Shown piece by piece: positions 17,542 to 25,862 of a stretch of DNA of 64,000 bases (position 1 is its first letter; each line of letters opens with the position of its first letter). The translations under genes were made by a program, and so were the position numbers. Source of the DNA: JADKAV01 sp963704075 (GTDB lineage: Bacteria > Actinomycetota > Actinomycetes > S36-B12 > UBA10799); assembly GCA_963704075.1 (NCBI GenBank), contig CAVPGV010000013.1:47006-111005 (forward strand), in the 5' to 3' direction. Below the pieces are notes generated by a model. The model saw nothing but the letters and a program-made list of their open reading frames with translations, was not told where the DNA came from and did not search any database.

Positions 17542-18912
17542 GTGGAGTCAACATCGCGTTTCGCTGCGCTCGCCTCCCGGCGGGCGGGAGTCGCTCACGG
17601 TGACTCCGGCTTCACCATGATCGAGTTGATGGTGTCCCTGGTGATCCTCGGCATCGTGTCGTCCGGATTCGCTTATGGACTGCAACTGACTCTCGCCGTG
17701 ACCCGCGACGACCGCGCACGCCTGCAGGCATCCAACCTGGCCGCCCGGGAACTCGAGATCGTGCGCAACGAGTTCGGCGCGTCCAAAGCCGCTCCCACCG
17801 CCATTGGTGCGGTGAGCGAGGTCACCAACCCGCATCCCCTCGCCGGCGGCACCAGCGGTCAGCCGCTGAACCTCGACGGGACGAAATTCACCGTCGTGCG
17901 AACGGTGTCGTGGCTACCCGCAGGTACCGGCACAAGCCCGTGTGACGGAGGTTCCGCCGTCACCTATCCCTCCCTCGGGGTGAACGTGAAGGTCTCGTGG
18001 ACGGAATCGGGCCAAAGCCGAGATGTTGAATCGAACACTGTCCTCACACCGCCCAAAGGAACACTGGCGACCATCAAGGGGTTCATCGCGGCGAAAGTCC
18101 AGGGCGCGGACGGCAACGGAGTTGCGGCGCTGCCCGTGGATCTCAGTGGCCCGGGCGGCAGCCAGACGCGGGTGACGGCCGCCGACGGCTGTGCTGTCTT
18201 CGCCCTGACCACGACGGGCAGCTACACAGTGACACTCGACCAGCCAGGCTTCATCAGTTTCGACGGTCAACCGACGACGTCGAAACCGGCGGTGGTGAGT
18301 GCGGGATCGATCCAGTTGGTGCCCTTCAGCTACGACCGGGCGTCGACGCTGCAGCTGGAGTACGTGGTCTCTGACGGCGTGGGTCCTCAGTTCGGTCTGC
18401 CTGATCCGCCGCCTTCAGTCGTCCTGTTCAATCCGAGTCTGCCCACGATGGGTAAGCAGGAGATTGCCAGTGGGCAGACGACAGTGACAGGGCTGTGGCC
18501 GTTCCCCGACGGGTACTCCGTATGGGCGGGAACATGCTCTCTGAACGATCCCGCGGTAACGGGAGGCAGCCGACCCGAACCCGTGCGGCCCCAGCCCGGA
18601 GAAACACTGACAGCCGAGGTGCTGGTGAAGCCGGTGAAGCTCACGTTCATCGACGATTTTGAACAGCCCCTCGTGGGAGAACCCGTGCTGGTCAAGATCA
18701 ACGACGAGACCGGCTGTCGCGAAACGGAGTTCCAACTGGGGACCACGGATGCCAATGGCGTAGTCCAAGGGGCCTTGCCTTATGGCCAGTGGAAGGCGAG
18801 GATCGATGACCCGGATGGGGTAGGTGAGGACTATCTCATGTCGGTCGACGTGTCCGCGGACGGTTCGGTGACGTACCCTCTCGAACTGCCGCAGGGGGTG
18901 GGTGGCGGATGA
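17542..18912 (+). CDS. Minor prepilin (PilV-like) with two Ig/CNA-B-like repeats
   Basis: 456 residues from a GTG at 17542 with 'AAGGAAA' upstream. The leader ends 'HGDSG', cleaved before 'FTMIELMVSLVILGIVSSGFAYGL' (Glu at +5). Beyond the pilin helix it is much longer than a normal minor pilin: residues 170-250 ('TIKGFIAAKVQGADGNGVAAL ... VTAADGCAVFAL') and about 375-445 ('VKLTFIDDFEQPLVGEPVLVKI ... GTTDANGVVQGALPYGQW') look like carboxypeptidase-regulatory/CNA-B beta-sandwich domains. These suggest a pilus tip or adhesin role (inference). Overlaps the next gene by four bases. Symbol not assigned because minor pilin orthology is unclear. Confidence 0.85.
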   Translation: MESTSRFAALASRRAGVAHGDSGFTMIELMVSLVILGIVSSGFAYGLQLTLAVTRDDRARLQASNLAARELEIVRNEFGASKAAPTAIGAVSEVTNPHPLAGGTSGQPLNLDGTKFTVVRTVSWLPAGTGTSPCDGGSAVTYPSLGVNVKVSWTESGQSRDVESNTVLTPPKGTLATIKGFIAAKVQGADGNGVAALPVDLSGPGGSQTRVTAADGCAVFALTTTGSYTVTLDQPGFISFDGQPTTSKPAVVSAGSIQLVPFSYDRASTLQLEYVVSDGVGPQFGLPDPPPSVVLFNPSLPTMGKQEIASGQTTVTGLWPFPDGYSVWAGTCSLNDPAVTGGSRPEPVRPQPGETLTAEVLVKPVKLTFIDDFEQPLVGEPVLVKINDETGCRETEFQLGTTDANGVVQGALPYGQWKARIDDPDGVGEDYLMSVDVSADGSVTYPLELPQGVGGG

Positions 18913-19625
18913 ATTCACTCAACGCGGCGCGCAGGAATGACCAGGGGATAACCATGGTCGAGATGATGGTTGTGGTGAGCATCCTTGGAACGGTGCTCGC
19001 GATCGTCAGTCAGGGCTTGATCATTTCGCAGAAGACCCTCAACGAGAATGCCGGGCGACTGCAGGGCGTGTCACAGACCAACGTCGCGGTCGAAGCCATG
19101 ACGCGGGTCCTACGCACGGCGATCCTTCCTTCGCAGGTCCAAGCCACGTGTTCTGGCTGTGACGTCGCCGCCTTCATCGAAGGTGATGCCAGGTACGTCA
19201 AGTTTTACGCGAATGTCGACAACGACGGCATCCTGCCAACCTCGGGGACGACCGACTACGGGCCCCGGCGTGTGACCTACAGCGTCGATGCGCAGAACGT
19301 CCTGACCGAGACGATCCAGAAACCGAACCTGCACGCGGTCAACGACTTCGACTACCAGTACTGCAACCCGGGGCCCTCCTGTCCGGTACAGACCCGGATC
19401 CTCACCAGGGACGTGGAGCCCGGGCCGCTGTTCACCTACTACGACCGGACCGGTGCCGTGATCGCAACGCCATTGCAATCAGCAGTCTCGCGGTTGAAGT
19501 CCGTCGACAGCATCGACCTCGTGATCGCGGTCCGGCCTTCCGATCGTGCCGACTCGTCGACGGTCACTGCGCGCGTCACCTTGCCCAACGCAGACTCCCT
19601 GATCCAACCCACGCCCACCCCTTGA
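18909..19625 (+). CDS. Minor prepilin (PilW/PulJ-like)
   Basis: 238 residues, ATG overlapping the previous stop (ATGA). The leader 'MNSLNAARRNDQG' is cleaved before 'ITMVEMMVVVSILGTVLAIVSQGL', which keeps the +5 Glu although +1 is Ile instead of Phe/Met. The mature domain has two Cys-x-x-Cys-like pairs ('CSGCDVAAF', 'CNPGPSCPV'), likely disulfides outside the cell. The PilV-PilW-PilX order with pilin-type helices fits the minor pilin complex that primes assembly. Confidence 0.85.
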   Translation: MNSLNAARRNDQGITMVEMMVVVSILGTVLAIVSQGLIISQKTLNENAGRLQGVSQTNVAVEAMTRVLRTAILPSQVQATCSGCDVAAFIEGDARYVKFYANVDNDGILPTSGTTDYGPRRVTYSVDAQNVLTETIQKPNLHAVNDFDYQYCNPGPSCPVQTRILTRDVEPGPLFTYYDRTGAVIATPLQSAVSRLKSVDSIDLVIAVRPSDRADSSTVTARVTLPNADSLIQPTPTP

Positions 19626-19638
19626 GGAGGTGACAGCC

Positions 19639-21753
19639 ATGAATACCCAAGTTCCCGCCACGCCGAGCAGCGAGCGCGGAGCCGCGATGATCATGGTCAT
19701 GGGGATGATCTCGGTGATGACTCTTGTCGTCACCGCAGCCCTGAGTTATGCCTTGAGCGTCGCTCCCCAAGTGGTCCGCGACGAGAACTGGCAGGCCGCG
19801 CTGGCAGCTGCCCAGGCGGGGGTGGACGACTATCTCGCCCGGCTCAACAGGACTGACGCCTACGCCTTGAGCGTGGATTGCTCGAATGTGGCATTGCGGG
19901 GTCCGAAGGCGGAGGCCAACGGATGCGGATGGACGAGCACGACCACCCCCGGATGGGTGGATGTCCAGGCCGGCAAGCCCCAGGCGGGCAAGTTCCACTA
20001 CGACGTCAACACCGCCAACTTCTGGAAGGATGGCTCGGTCTGGGTGGAGTCGACCGGAAAGGTTCGCGGCATATCGCGGACGATCCAGGTACGCGTTGCG
20101 CGCGGGGGATCGACGGACTTCCTCTACTACACGGACTTCGAGGACGCGGACCCTCAGAACTTGGTCGCCTACCCGCCCGGCGACAGTGATTCACTGCCCA
20201 CAGGCGGGGCCAAGTACAACGAATGCGGAAAGAGCGGACCTAGTCTGGCGACGTATTGGTGGCAAGGGGGCTCGCGTGTGACCAGCGGCCTCTGCCAGGA
20301 GATCCAGTTCGCTGGTTACGACGTACTCGACGGTGACGTCCATTTCAACGACAGTCCGCTCATGGGCGGCTACGGAGGGACCCGACCCCGCTTCCTCAAA
20401 GGCTACGAAGTGGCCGATCCCAACTGCACGGAGGAAGCCGGTGCCCCGGATGCCAGCGGTGTGGGAAAGTCCATTGGCAAAGGTAAATGCTGGCGCAGCA
20501 CATCGTCGGTCTCGCCCTACCTGAGTAGCGCGGGGGCTCGGCCGGCTTTGCCGCTGTACCTGCCGGACAACTCCGACAAGTTCTCCACCTACCCGGGCTG
20601 CAATTACTACGGAGACACGAGGATCAAGTTCAACAGCAACGGGACCATGACCGTGTGGAACACCACCAGCGCAGGCAAATCACTCACCGGTCCGTCCTCG
20701 CCGCCCGGCACGAACTGCGGCAATGCGTCACAGTTCGTGCCGGCATCCGGCACGAAGTATCCGGCGACTGGTCAGACCATCCCGGTGCCGCAGGACCTCG
20801 TCATCTACGTGCAGGCGGCGGACTCGGGCTCCGCGGCCTGCGTGCCCGGCCAGATCGTCAACGGCTCGTCGTCGGGTAGCGCATCCAGCGACGTCATCCC
20901 ACAAGGCAGCGGGGACCGCTACCAGGACGTCACCGACATCAGCTACTACAACCCATCGACCAGCAGCTATGGCGTCACCAAACGGTGGAAGAAGATCAGC
21001 GGGGATTGGAAGCCTGATCCCGACTTTGTTCCCGAGCGGCAGGAAACCACCGAGGTGCCGGAGGGCGACGTGCATCCCCTGACCTTCGACTGTGGGTCTG
21101 GCAACGTCTATGTCGAAGGCACTGTGAAGGGCCGGGTCACGATTGCTGCGCAGAACAACGTGGTCGTGACAGGAGACCTGGCCATCAACGGCACGGCCAA
21201 AGGCAACTCGGCCATCGGCCCGGACATGGTCGGCTTGGTCTCGGCGAACTCCGTGGTGGTCTACCACCCCGTTGCTCGGTCCCGGTCCACGAGCGAAGGT
21301 ACCGCTTCAGCGACCAAGTCTCCCCGAAAGCTGAAGGTCGACTGCCCGTCGAGGTCCAGTGACACGCTATCCGACAAAGATGGCAAGAACGGAAACACCA
21401 TCACCTGTGAATGGCCGGTGAAGACAACCTTCGGGAGCAGTTACAGCAACATCTCGTATCCAGGCGCGACCAACTCGTCGGGCAACCGGTGGATCTACGC
21501 GTCCATCCAGACGCTGGCTCGCAGTTTCTGGGTGCAGAACTATAACCAGGGGGCCGATCTGGGAACTCTCTCGGTGAGGGGGTCGATAGCTCAGAAATGG
21601 CGTGGTGCGGTCGGCACCTCGGGTGGCACCGGCTACGCCAAGGACTATTCCTACGACTCCCGTCTTCAATTCGCTTCGCCGCCCTACTTCCCGCAGTGGA
21701 CCAACGCCGCGTGGGGTGCCAAGGTCACCGGTGAGTTGTCGGCCCGCTACTGA
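19639..21753 (+). CDS. Large PilX-like pilus-associated protein
   Basis: 704 residues. ATG at 19639 lies eight bases after 'GAGGAGG'; a GTG at 19630 overlaps that site and is less likely. The N-terminus has one hydrophobic helix ('AAMIMVMGMISVMTLVVTAALSYAL') without a G-F-T-L-I-E cleavage site, then 'AQAGVDDYLARL', as in PilX N-terminal-domain proteins. The long remainder is extracellular, Ser/Gly/Tyr/Asn-rich, with scattered cysteines; about residues 470-540 ('DVHPLTFDCGSGNVYVEGTVKGRVTIAAQNNVVVTGDLAI') look like a bactofilin/right-handed beta-helix segment. That part could be a surface adhesin or shaft. No enzymatic motif seen. Confidence 0.75.
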   Translation: MNTQVPATPSSERGAAMIMVMGMISVMTLVVTAALSYALSVAPQVVRDENWQAALAAAQAGVDDYLARLNRTDAYALSVDCSNVALRGPKAEANGCGWTSTTTPGWVDVQAGKPQAGKFHYDVNTANFWKDGSVWVESTGKVRGISRTIQVRVARGGSTDFLYYTDFEDADPQNLVAYPPGDSDSLPTGGAKYNECGKSGPSLATYWWQGGSRVTSGLCQEIQFAGYDVLDGDVHFNDSPLMGGYGGTRPRFLKGYEVADPNCTEEAGAPDASGVGKSIGKGKCWRSTSSVSPYLSSAGARPALPLYLPDNSDKFSTYPGCNYYGDTRIKFNSNGTMTVWNTTSAGKSLTGPSSPPGTNCGNASQFVPASGTKYPATGQTIPVPQDLVIYVQAADSGSAACVPGQIVNGSSSGSASSDVIPQGSGDRYQDVTDISYYNPSTSSYGVTKRWKKISGDWKPDPDFVPERQETTEVPEGDVHPLTFDCGSGNVYVEGTVKGRVTIAAQNNVVVTGDLAINGTAKGNSAIGPDMVGLVSANSVVVYHPVARSRSTSEGTASATKSPRKLKVDCPSRSSDTLSDKDGKNGNTITCEWPVKTTFGSSYSNISYPGATNSSGNRWIYASIQTLARSFWVQNYNQGADLGTLSVRGSIAQKWRGAVGTSGGTGYAKDYSYDSRLQFASPPYFPQWTNAAWGAKVTGELSARY

Positions 21754-21803
21754 CCGTCCACAGGCTTGCGCCACGACATGAGTCCCACCACTAGGCTCGC
21801 ACC

Positions 21804-22571
21804 GTGACGGTGATCGCCGGTTTCGTCGGTCTGCTGATCGGCTCGTTCCTGAACGTGGTCGTATGGCGGCTACCGCGCGGCGAATCCCTGTCCCATCCGG
21901 GATCGCACTGTCCGGCCTGCGGGCGTCCGATCCGGCACTACGACAACATCCCTGTGGTGTCGTGGCTTGTCCTCCGCGGGAAGTGTCGTGACTGTGGCGC
22001 CCGCATCTCCATCCGCTACCCCCTCGTGGAGTTGGGGACCGGTCTGGCGTTCGCGGCGACCGCTGCCTCGATCGGATTCTCCGTCCTGCTGCCCTTCGCC
22101 TTATGGTTCGTGGCAGCCTGCATCGCCATGGTGCTGATCGATGTCGACCACCACCGCCTGCCCAACACATTGACCGTGTCCACGTATCTCGTGGTCGTCG
22201 CGGGCTTGGCGGTCACGGCGGCGGTCGACGACACCTGGTCAGCGTTCCTGCGAGCGGTCGCCGGAGGAGCGGTGCTCGCGGTGATCTACGCGGGACTGGC
22301 GTTTGCCTTCCCCAAGGGCATGGGATGGGGCGATGTGAAACTTGCGGCCGGGCTGGGCACGGCCCTGGCCTGGTACGGCTGGGCCGAGTTAGTGGTGGGC
22401 GGTTTCGGTGCCTTTTTCCTCGGGGCGGTGTGGGGACTGGCCTCGATGGCGGCGGGAAAGGCAGGAAGGAAGAGCGCGTTGGCGTTCGGGCCCTTCATGA
22501 TTGTGGCGACATTCCTGGCCATGGCATGGGGCGCGGATATCGCGACCTGGTACGCCAGTCTGCTGAGTTGA
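21804..22571 (+). CDS. pilD: Prepilin leader peptidase / N-methyltransferase
   Basis: 255 residues, GTG at 21804. Polytopic membrane aspartic protease that cleaves prepilins after Gly and methylates the new N-terminus. The cytoplasmic zinc loop has C36-x-x-C39 and C61-x-x-C64; catalytic aspartates are in 'LIDVDHHRLPN' (about 113/115) and 'GMGWGDVKLA' (about 176). The N-terminal 'GLLIGSFLNVVVWRLPRGES' motif is standard. It follows the minor pilins and precedes pilM. The presence of the zinc motif points to a bifunctional enzyme. Confidence 0.95.
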   Translation: MTVIAGFVGLLIGSFLNVVVWRLPRGESLSHPGSHCPACGRPIRHYDNIPVVSWLVLRGKCRDCGARISIRYPLVELGTGLAFAATAASIGFSVLLPFALWFVAACIAMVLIDVDHHRLPNTLTVSTYLVVVAGLAVTAAVDDTWSAFLRAVAGGAVLAVIYAGLAFAFPKGMGWGDVKLAAGLGTALAWYGWAELVVGGFGAFFLGAVWGLASMAAGKAGRKSALAFGPFMIVATFLAMAWGADIATWYASLLS

Positions 22572-22638
22572 TCTCATCGGGACTCAATAAATCGCCTGCA
22601 ATTGCCGATGCCTCCGGTGACGCGTTTCGGAGGTTTCA

Positions 22639-23684
22639 GTGAGCAGAGCCACGGTGGGTTTGGAGGTGGGATCCTCCGCGGTTCGTCTTGCGACGGTCAA
22701 CCGCACCAGGGGTGGCCCTGTGCTCGAACACATCGGTGAGGCTGCCCTGGCCGCGGGTGCGGTCATCGATGGCGAATTGCAGGACCCCGACGCATTGCGG
22801 ATCGCGGTACGGCAGGCGGTCAAGAGCGGTAAGCCGGGTAGCAAGGGTGTTCGGCTAGGTGTGTTGAGCCAGAGGATGGTAGCCCGCCAGGTCGATCTGC
22901 CGTGGGTGCCCGACAAGGAGTTCAAACAAGCTCTGCCGCTGTTGGCCGCTGATTGCCTCCCGATGCCCGTTCAGGACTGTGTTCTGGACTTCCTGGGATC
23001 GGCTGAGGTCCTGGACGACGACGGCGCGAGACTCCGCAGGGGTCTACTCGTCGCAGCCAGTGAGCAAGGAGTCCAGGATGTGGTGGATGCGGTCGAGGCA
23101 TCGGGCCTGCGCGTCGGCTCCGTGACCCTCACACCACTGTCCACTCTGGCCGCGCTGGCAGACGCGAACGCTCCCGCTCCTGAGGCATTGCTGGACATCG
23201 GGCACACCATGACGACCGTGACGATTCATGAGAACGGCCAGCCCGCGTTCGTGCGGATTCTCGCGCGCGGCGGCCGTGACATCACCATCGCGCTGGCAGA
23301 CCATCTGGGTATCAGCGAAAGCGACGCCGAACGATGGAAGTGCGCAGTGCCGGCCATGTGGACGTCCATGAGCCCCGCGGATCGTGGCGCGACCGAGACG
23401 GCCATCCGCGAGGCTGTGGCCGACCTCGTTTCGGACATCCGCACCTCGATCGATTTCTACAACACCAGCGAGGGGATCCGGGTCGGCCGGGCCTATGTCG
23501 TGGGAGGTGGCGGTGCCACGCTCGGCCTGGTGCCGATCCTGGCCTCTGTGCTGCGAGCTCCCGTCGACGGCCGGCAGCGGTCATGTCGTACGGCCCGGCA
23601 AGTCGCTCTCCCCGGCCGAATATGCACTTGCCGGCAGCCCGGCGTCCGCGGCCTGCCGTAGCCCTGGCACTGGGGGCGGCATGA
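22639..23684 (+). CDS. pilM: Pilus assembly ATPase-like protein PilM (two frameshifts)
   Basis: About 347 residues when corrected. FtsA/actin-like cytoplasmic protein binding PilN: 'TVGLEVGSSAVRLATVNR' (phosphate 1), 'ALLDIGHTMTTVTI' (phosphate 2) and 'AYVVGGGGATLGL' (adenosine motif). It also has the PilM-specific segment 'RQVDLPWVPDKEFKQALPLLAADCLPMPVQDCVLDF'. The frame is lost at about 23570 and again near 23655; the true C-terminus reads P-G-K-S-L-S-P-A-E-Y-A-L-A-G-S-P-A-S-A and then V-A-L-A-L-G-A-A-stop at 23684, overlapping the ATG of pilN (ATGA). Both changes are single extra bases. Confidence 0.92.
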
Positions 23685-24430
23685 CTACCGACTACCGGCA
23701 AAGCGCAGGCCCCGCGGAACAGCCCGAGCCCATCCCTGAGCGTGTGCAAGCACCAGTCGAGCCGGTTGGGGCATTGGCCACTCTCTTGCCTCGGAAGTCA
23801 TTTCCGACGCCGAGTCTCATCCCGCCTGCCGTTCTGCGTCGCCGGGCCGTGGGCAAAGCTCAGCGGGCAGGGGCCATCGCGCTGCTCGTCGTCCTCGGGG
23901 TATTCGGGGTCTTGTTCCTGCTGGGTCGGATGCAGCTCGCCGCCGCGCAGCAGCAGTTGTCGGCGGCCGAGCAGCAGCTGCAGGTCGCCGAGGCCGCAAA
24001 GGCCGAATACAGCGAAGTGCCCGCCGTGTATGCAGCGGTTGATGCGGCTCGGTCCGAACTGGCGCAAGCGATGGGAAACGAAGTGCAAGTAGCGCGTTTG
24101 GTGACGAACCTCAGCGCCATCATGCCCCCCTCGGTCTCGTTGACGACAGTCTCGATGACCATCGGTGAGGACGAGACCACTTCATCCACAGCCGCCACCA
24201 CGACCGATGTCATTGAGCCGCTGGTCGGGACGGTCACCTTCTCGGGGGAGGCCCGAAGTTTCAACGACGTGTCGACGTGGATCGACACCTTGCGTGGACA
24301 AGCCGATTACCAGAACGTGATCCTGACCGACGTGTCGCGGGACACCGAGAACGGGATCTACATCTTCAGCAACTCCGCTGAACTCACCGATCAGGCCTTG
24401 TCCGGGCGGTTCGTCGAGGAGACGCAATGA
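23681..24430 (+). CDS. pilN: Pilus alignment protein PilN
   Basis: 249 residues, ATG overlapping the pilM stop. A 60-residue cytoplasmic N-terminus includes 'LLPRKSFPTPSLIPPAVLRRRAV', where PilM would dock. One membrane helix follows at about residues 68-88 ('AGAIALLVVLGVFGVLFLLG'), then a coiled coil rich in Gln/Ala ('LAAAQQQLSAAEQQLQVAEAAKAEY') and a small alpha/beta domain. This is the PilN/GspL-C layout. Overlaps pilO by four bases (ATGA), so pilM-N-O is one translational unit. Confidence 0.88.
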   Translation: MTTDYRQSAGPAEQPEPIPERVQAPVEPVGALATLLPRKSFPTPSLIPPAVLRRRAVGKAQRAGAIALLVVLGVFGVLFLLGRMQLAAAQQQLSAAEQQLQVAEAAKAEYSEVPAVYAAVDAARSELAQAMGNEVQVARLVTNLSAIMPPSVSLTTVSMTIGEDETTSSTAATTTDVIEPLVGTVTFSGEARSFNDVSTWIDTLRGQADYQNVILTDVSRDTENGIYIFSNSAELTDQALSGRFVEETQ

Positions 24431-25137
24431 AGAGCAATCCGAGGTTCTGGCAGATCGGGGCGGTCGTCGTCGTCCTGGTGCTCGGGTACGTCGGGTGGGT
24501 GTTGCTGGTCCGTCCGGTGTTCGCAGCCGTGGGGCAGACCCGCGACGAGACCACCGCCACAGAAGAACAGACTCAGCGGACGATGCTCGAGACACGGCAA
24601 CTGGCCGAACAGAAAAAGGACCTGCAGGAACAGATCGACTCGCTGGAGCGGATTCGGGCAAAGATCCCGAAGGATGTGAACGTCCCGAAGCTGATGCGGA
24701 CCATTCAGGCCGAGGCGCGGGCCGAGGGTGTGGAACTGGACTCTCTGCAGCCAGGTCAGATCACGCTCTTCAAGATTCCTGAGCCGTCGCCCGCGCCGAG
24801 TACCGCAAAGCCAGAAGCAAATGCCTCGCAGAGCCCAGCCCCCAAACCCGTCCCGACCCCGACGAACCTGGGCCAAGGCGTCGCGCCACGCAACACCGGC
24901 GTCGCGTATGTACCGCTGACGCTCTCGGGCCAGGGTGCGTACTCGGCCATCCGTCGACTGACATCGCGGCTGGAGCAGCAGCAGCGCGCGTTCCTGGTGA
25001 CCTTGATCGACGTCAACCGGCAAGGCGACGACGAAGCCCAGGAGCCGCTGCAATTCACCATGCAGGCACGCGTGTTCGTCCTGAACGGCGACAACGTCAG
25101 CCTGCCGGCGGATCTGCGCACGGACGGAGGTGATTGA
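24427..25137 (+). CDS. pilO: Pilus alignment protein PilO
   Basis: 236 residues. Membrane helix at about 8-32 ('WQIGAVVVVLVLGYVGWVLLV'), coiled coil at about 45-80 ('EEQTQRTMLETRQLAEQKKDLQEQIDSL'), 'IPKDVNVPKLMRTIQAEARAEGVEL' (the PilO core), an Ala/Pro/Ser linker and a C-terminal ferredoxin-like half starting 'YVPLTLSGQGAYSAIRRLTSRLEQQ'. The Pro-rich linker inserted in the middle of the domain is longer than usual. Partner of PilN in the inner-membrane platform. Confidence 0.88.
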   Translation: MKSNPRFWQIGAVVVVLVLGYVGWVLLVRPVFAAVGQTRDETTATEEQTQRTMLETRQLAEQKKDLQEQIDSLERIRAKIPKDVNVPKLMRTIQAEARAEGVELDSLQPGQITLFKIPEPSPAPSTAKPEANASQSPAPKPVPTPTNLGQGVAPRNTGVAYVPLTLSGQGAYSAIRRLTSRLEQQQRAFLVTLIDVNRQGDDEAQEPLQFTMQARVFVLNGDNVSLPADLRTDGGD

Positions 25138-25138
25138 G

Positions 25139-25840
25139 GTGTCGGAGTACCTCGAAGAGAACCGGCGCGCCGTGATCATGCTGATCGTCGCGGTGTGTGT
25201 CGCGCTCTTGGGCGGCCTGTACCTGCTGCTGTCCCTTGGCGGCAACGAAGAAGAAGTGGCCCCGATACCGCACAACGACAACCCCAGCGCCGTGCAGGAC
25301 ACGGACCCGGTCACCGACGAGTCCGAAGCCGTCGAGAGCATCTATGTCGCTCGGGGCACCAGCGCGAATCCGTTCGGGCCGTTGGCGGGCGCGCAGAAGC
25401 AGGAGAAGTCCACGTCCGGGACGTCTTCGGAGACCTCCACCAGCAAATCGACGACGAGTTCGACGAAGAAGACCAACACACCGACAACTTCCACGCCGCC
25501 CAAGAAGAGCAGCGTCGAGAATCAGGAACCCGCACTGGAACCTGTCCCGCGGCAGAACGACCCTGCACCGAAGCCCGATGACCCGCAACCCATCGTTCCC
25601 GAACCCATCGGTGGCCCCGGAAAAGACGGTGAGGAGCTGCTGGTCCGCGTCATCGATGTGCAACCGGAACTGATGACTGCCCGCGTCAACGGCGAGCGGA
25701 CCAAGCTGTACCTCAACGAGCCGAACGAGCTCGGCGGCCTGACCTACCTGGCGCCGCTCGGAGGTGGCTGCGCGTGGGTGGGAATGTCGGACACCGAGGT
25801 GCGCTTCAGCGTGTGCAAGGGCAAGACCGAGCGCCTGTAG
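25139..25840 (+). CDS. Membrane-anchored protein in the PilP position of the pilus operon
   Basis: 233 residues. GTG at 25139 is preferred to GTG 25130, because GGAGG (25126-25130) sits eight bases ahead. One membrane helix at about 14-34 ('AVIMLIVAVCVALLGGLYLLL'), then a long Ser/Thr/Lys/Pro-rich linker (about 75-125, 'STSKSTTSSTKKTNTPTTSTPP') and a compact C-terminal beta domain ('LLVRVIDVQPELMTARVNGERTKLYL ... GCAWVGMSDTEVRFSVC'). The layout resembles PilP (anchor, disordered linker, beta-sandwich), though PilP is a lipoprotein and has PilQ as a partner, which a one-membrane cell lacks. Assigned by position and architecture only. Confidence 0.7.
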   Translation: MSEYLEENRRAVIMLIVAVCVALLGGLYLLLSLGGNEEEVAPIPHNDNPSAVQDTDPVTDESEAVESIYVARGTSANPFGPLAGAQKQEKSTSGTSSETSTSKSTTSSTKKTNTPTTSTPPKKSSVENQEPALEPVPRQNDPAPKPDDPQPIVPEPIGGPGKDGEELLVRVIDVQPELMTARVNGERTKLYLNEPNELGGLTYLAPLGGGCAWVGMSDTEVRFSVCKGKTERL

Positions 25841-25862
25841 GCCAGCGTGCCACGATGGGGGC

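Noticed and set aside
6240..25840. Tad/Flp pilus
   Set aside because: PilB zinc cysteines, PilT, PilM-N-O and FTLIE-type pilins with PilD having the zinc loop point to type IVa; no TadZ, TadV or TadE-like genes are present.
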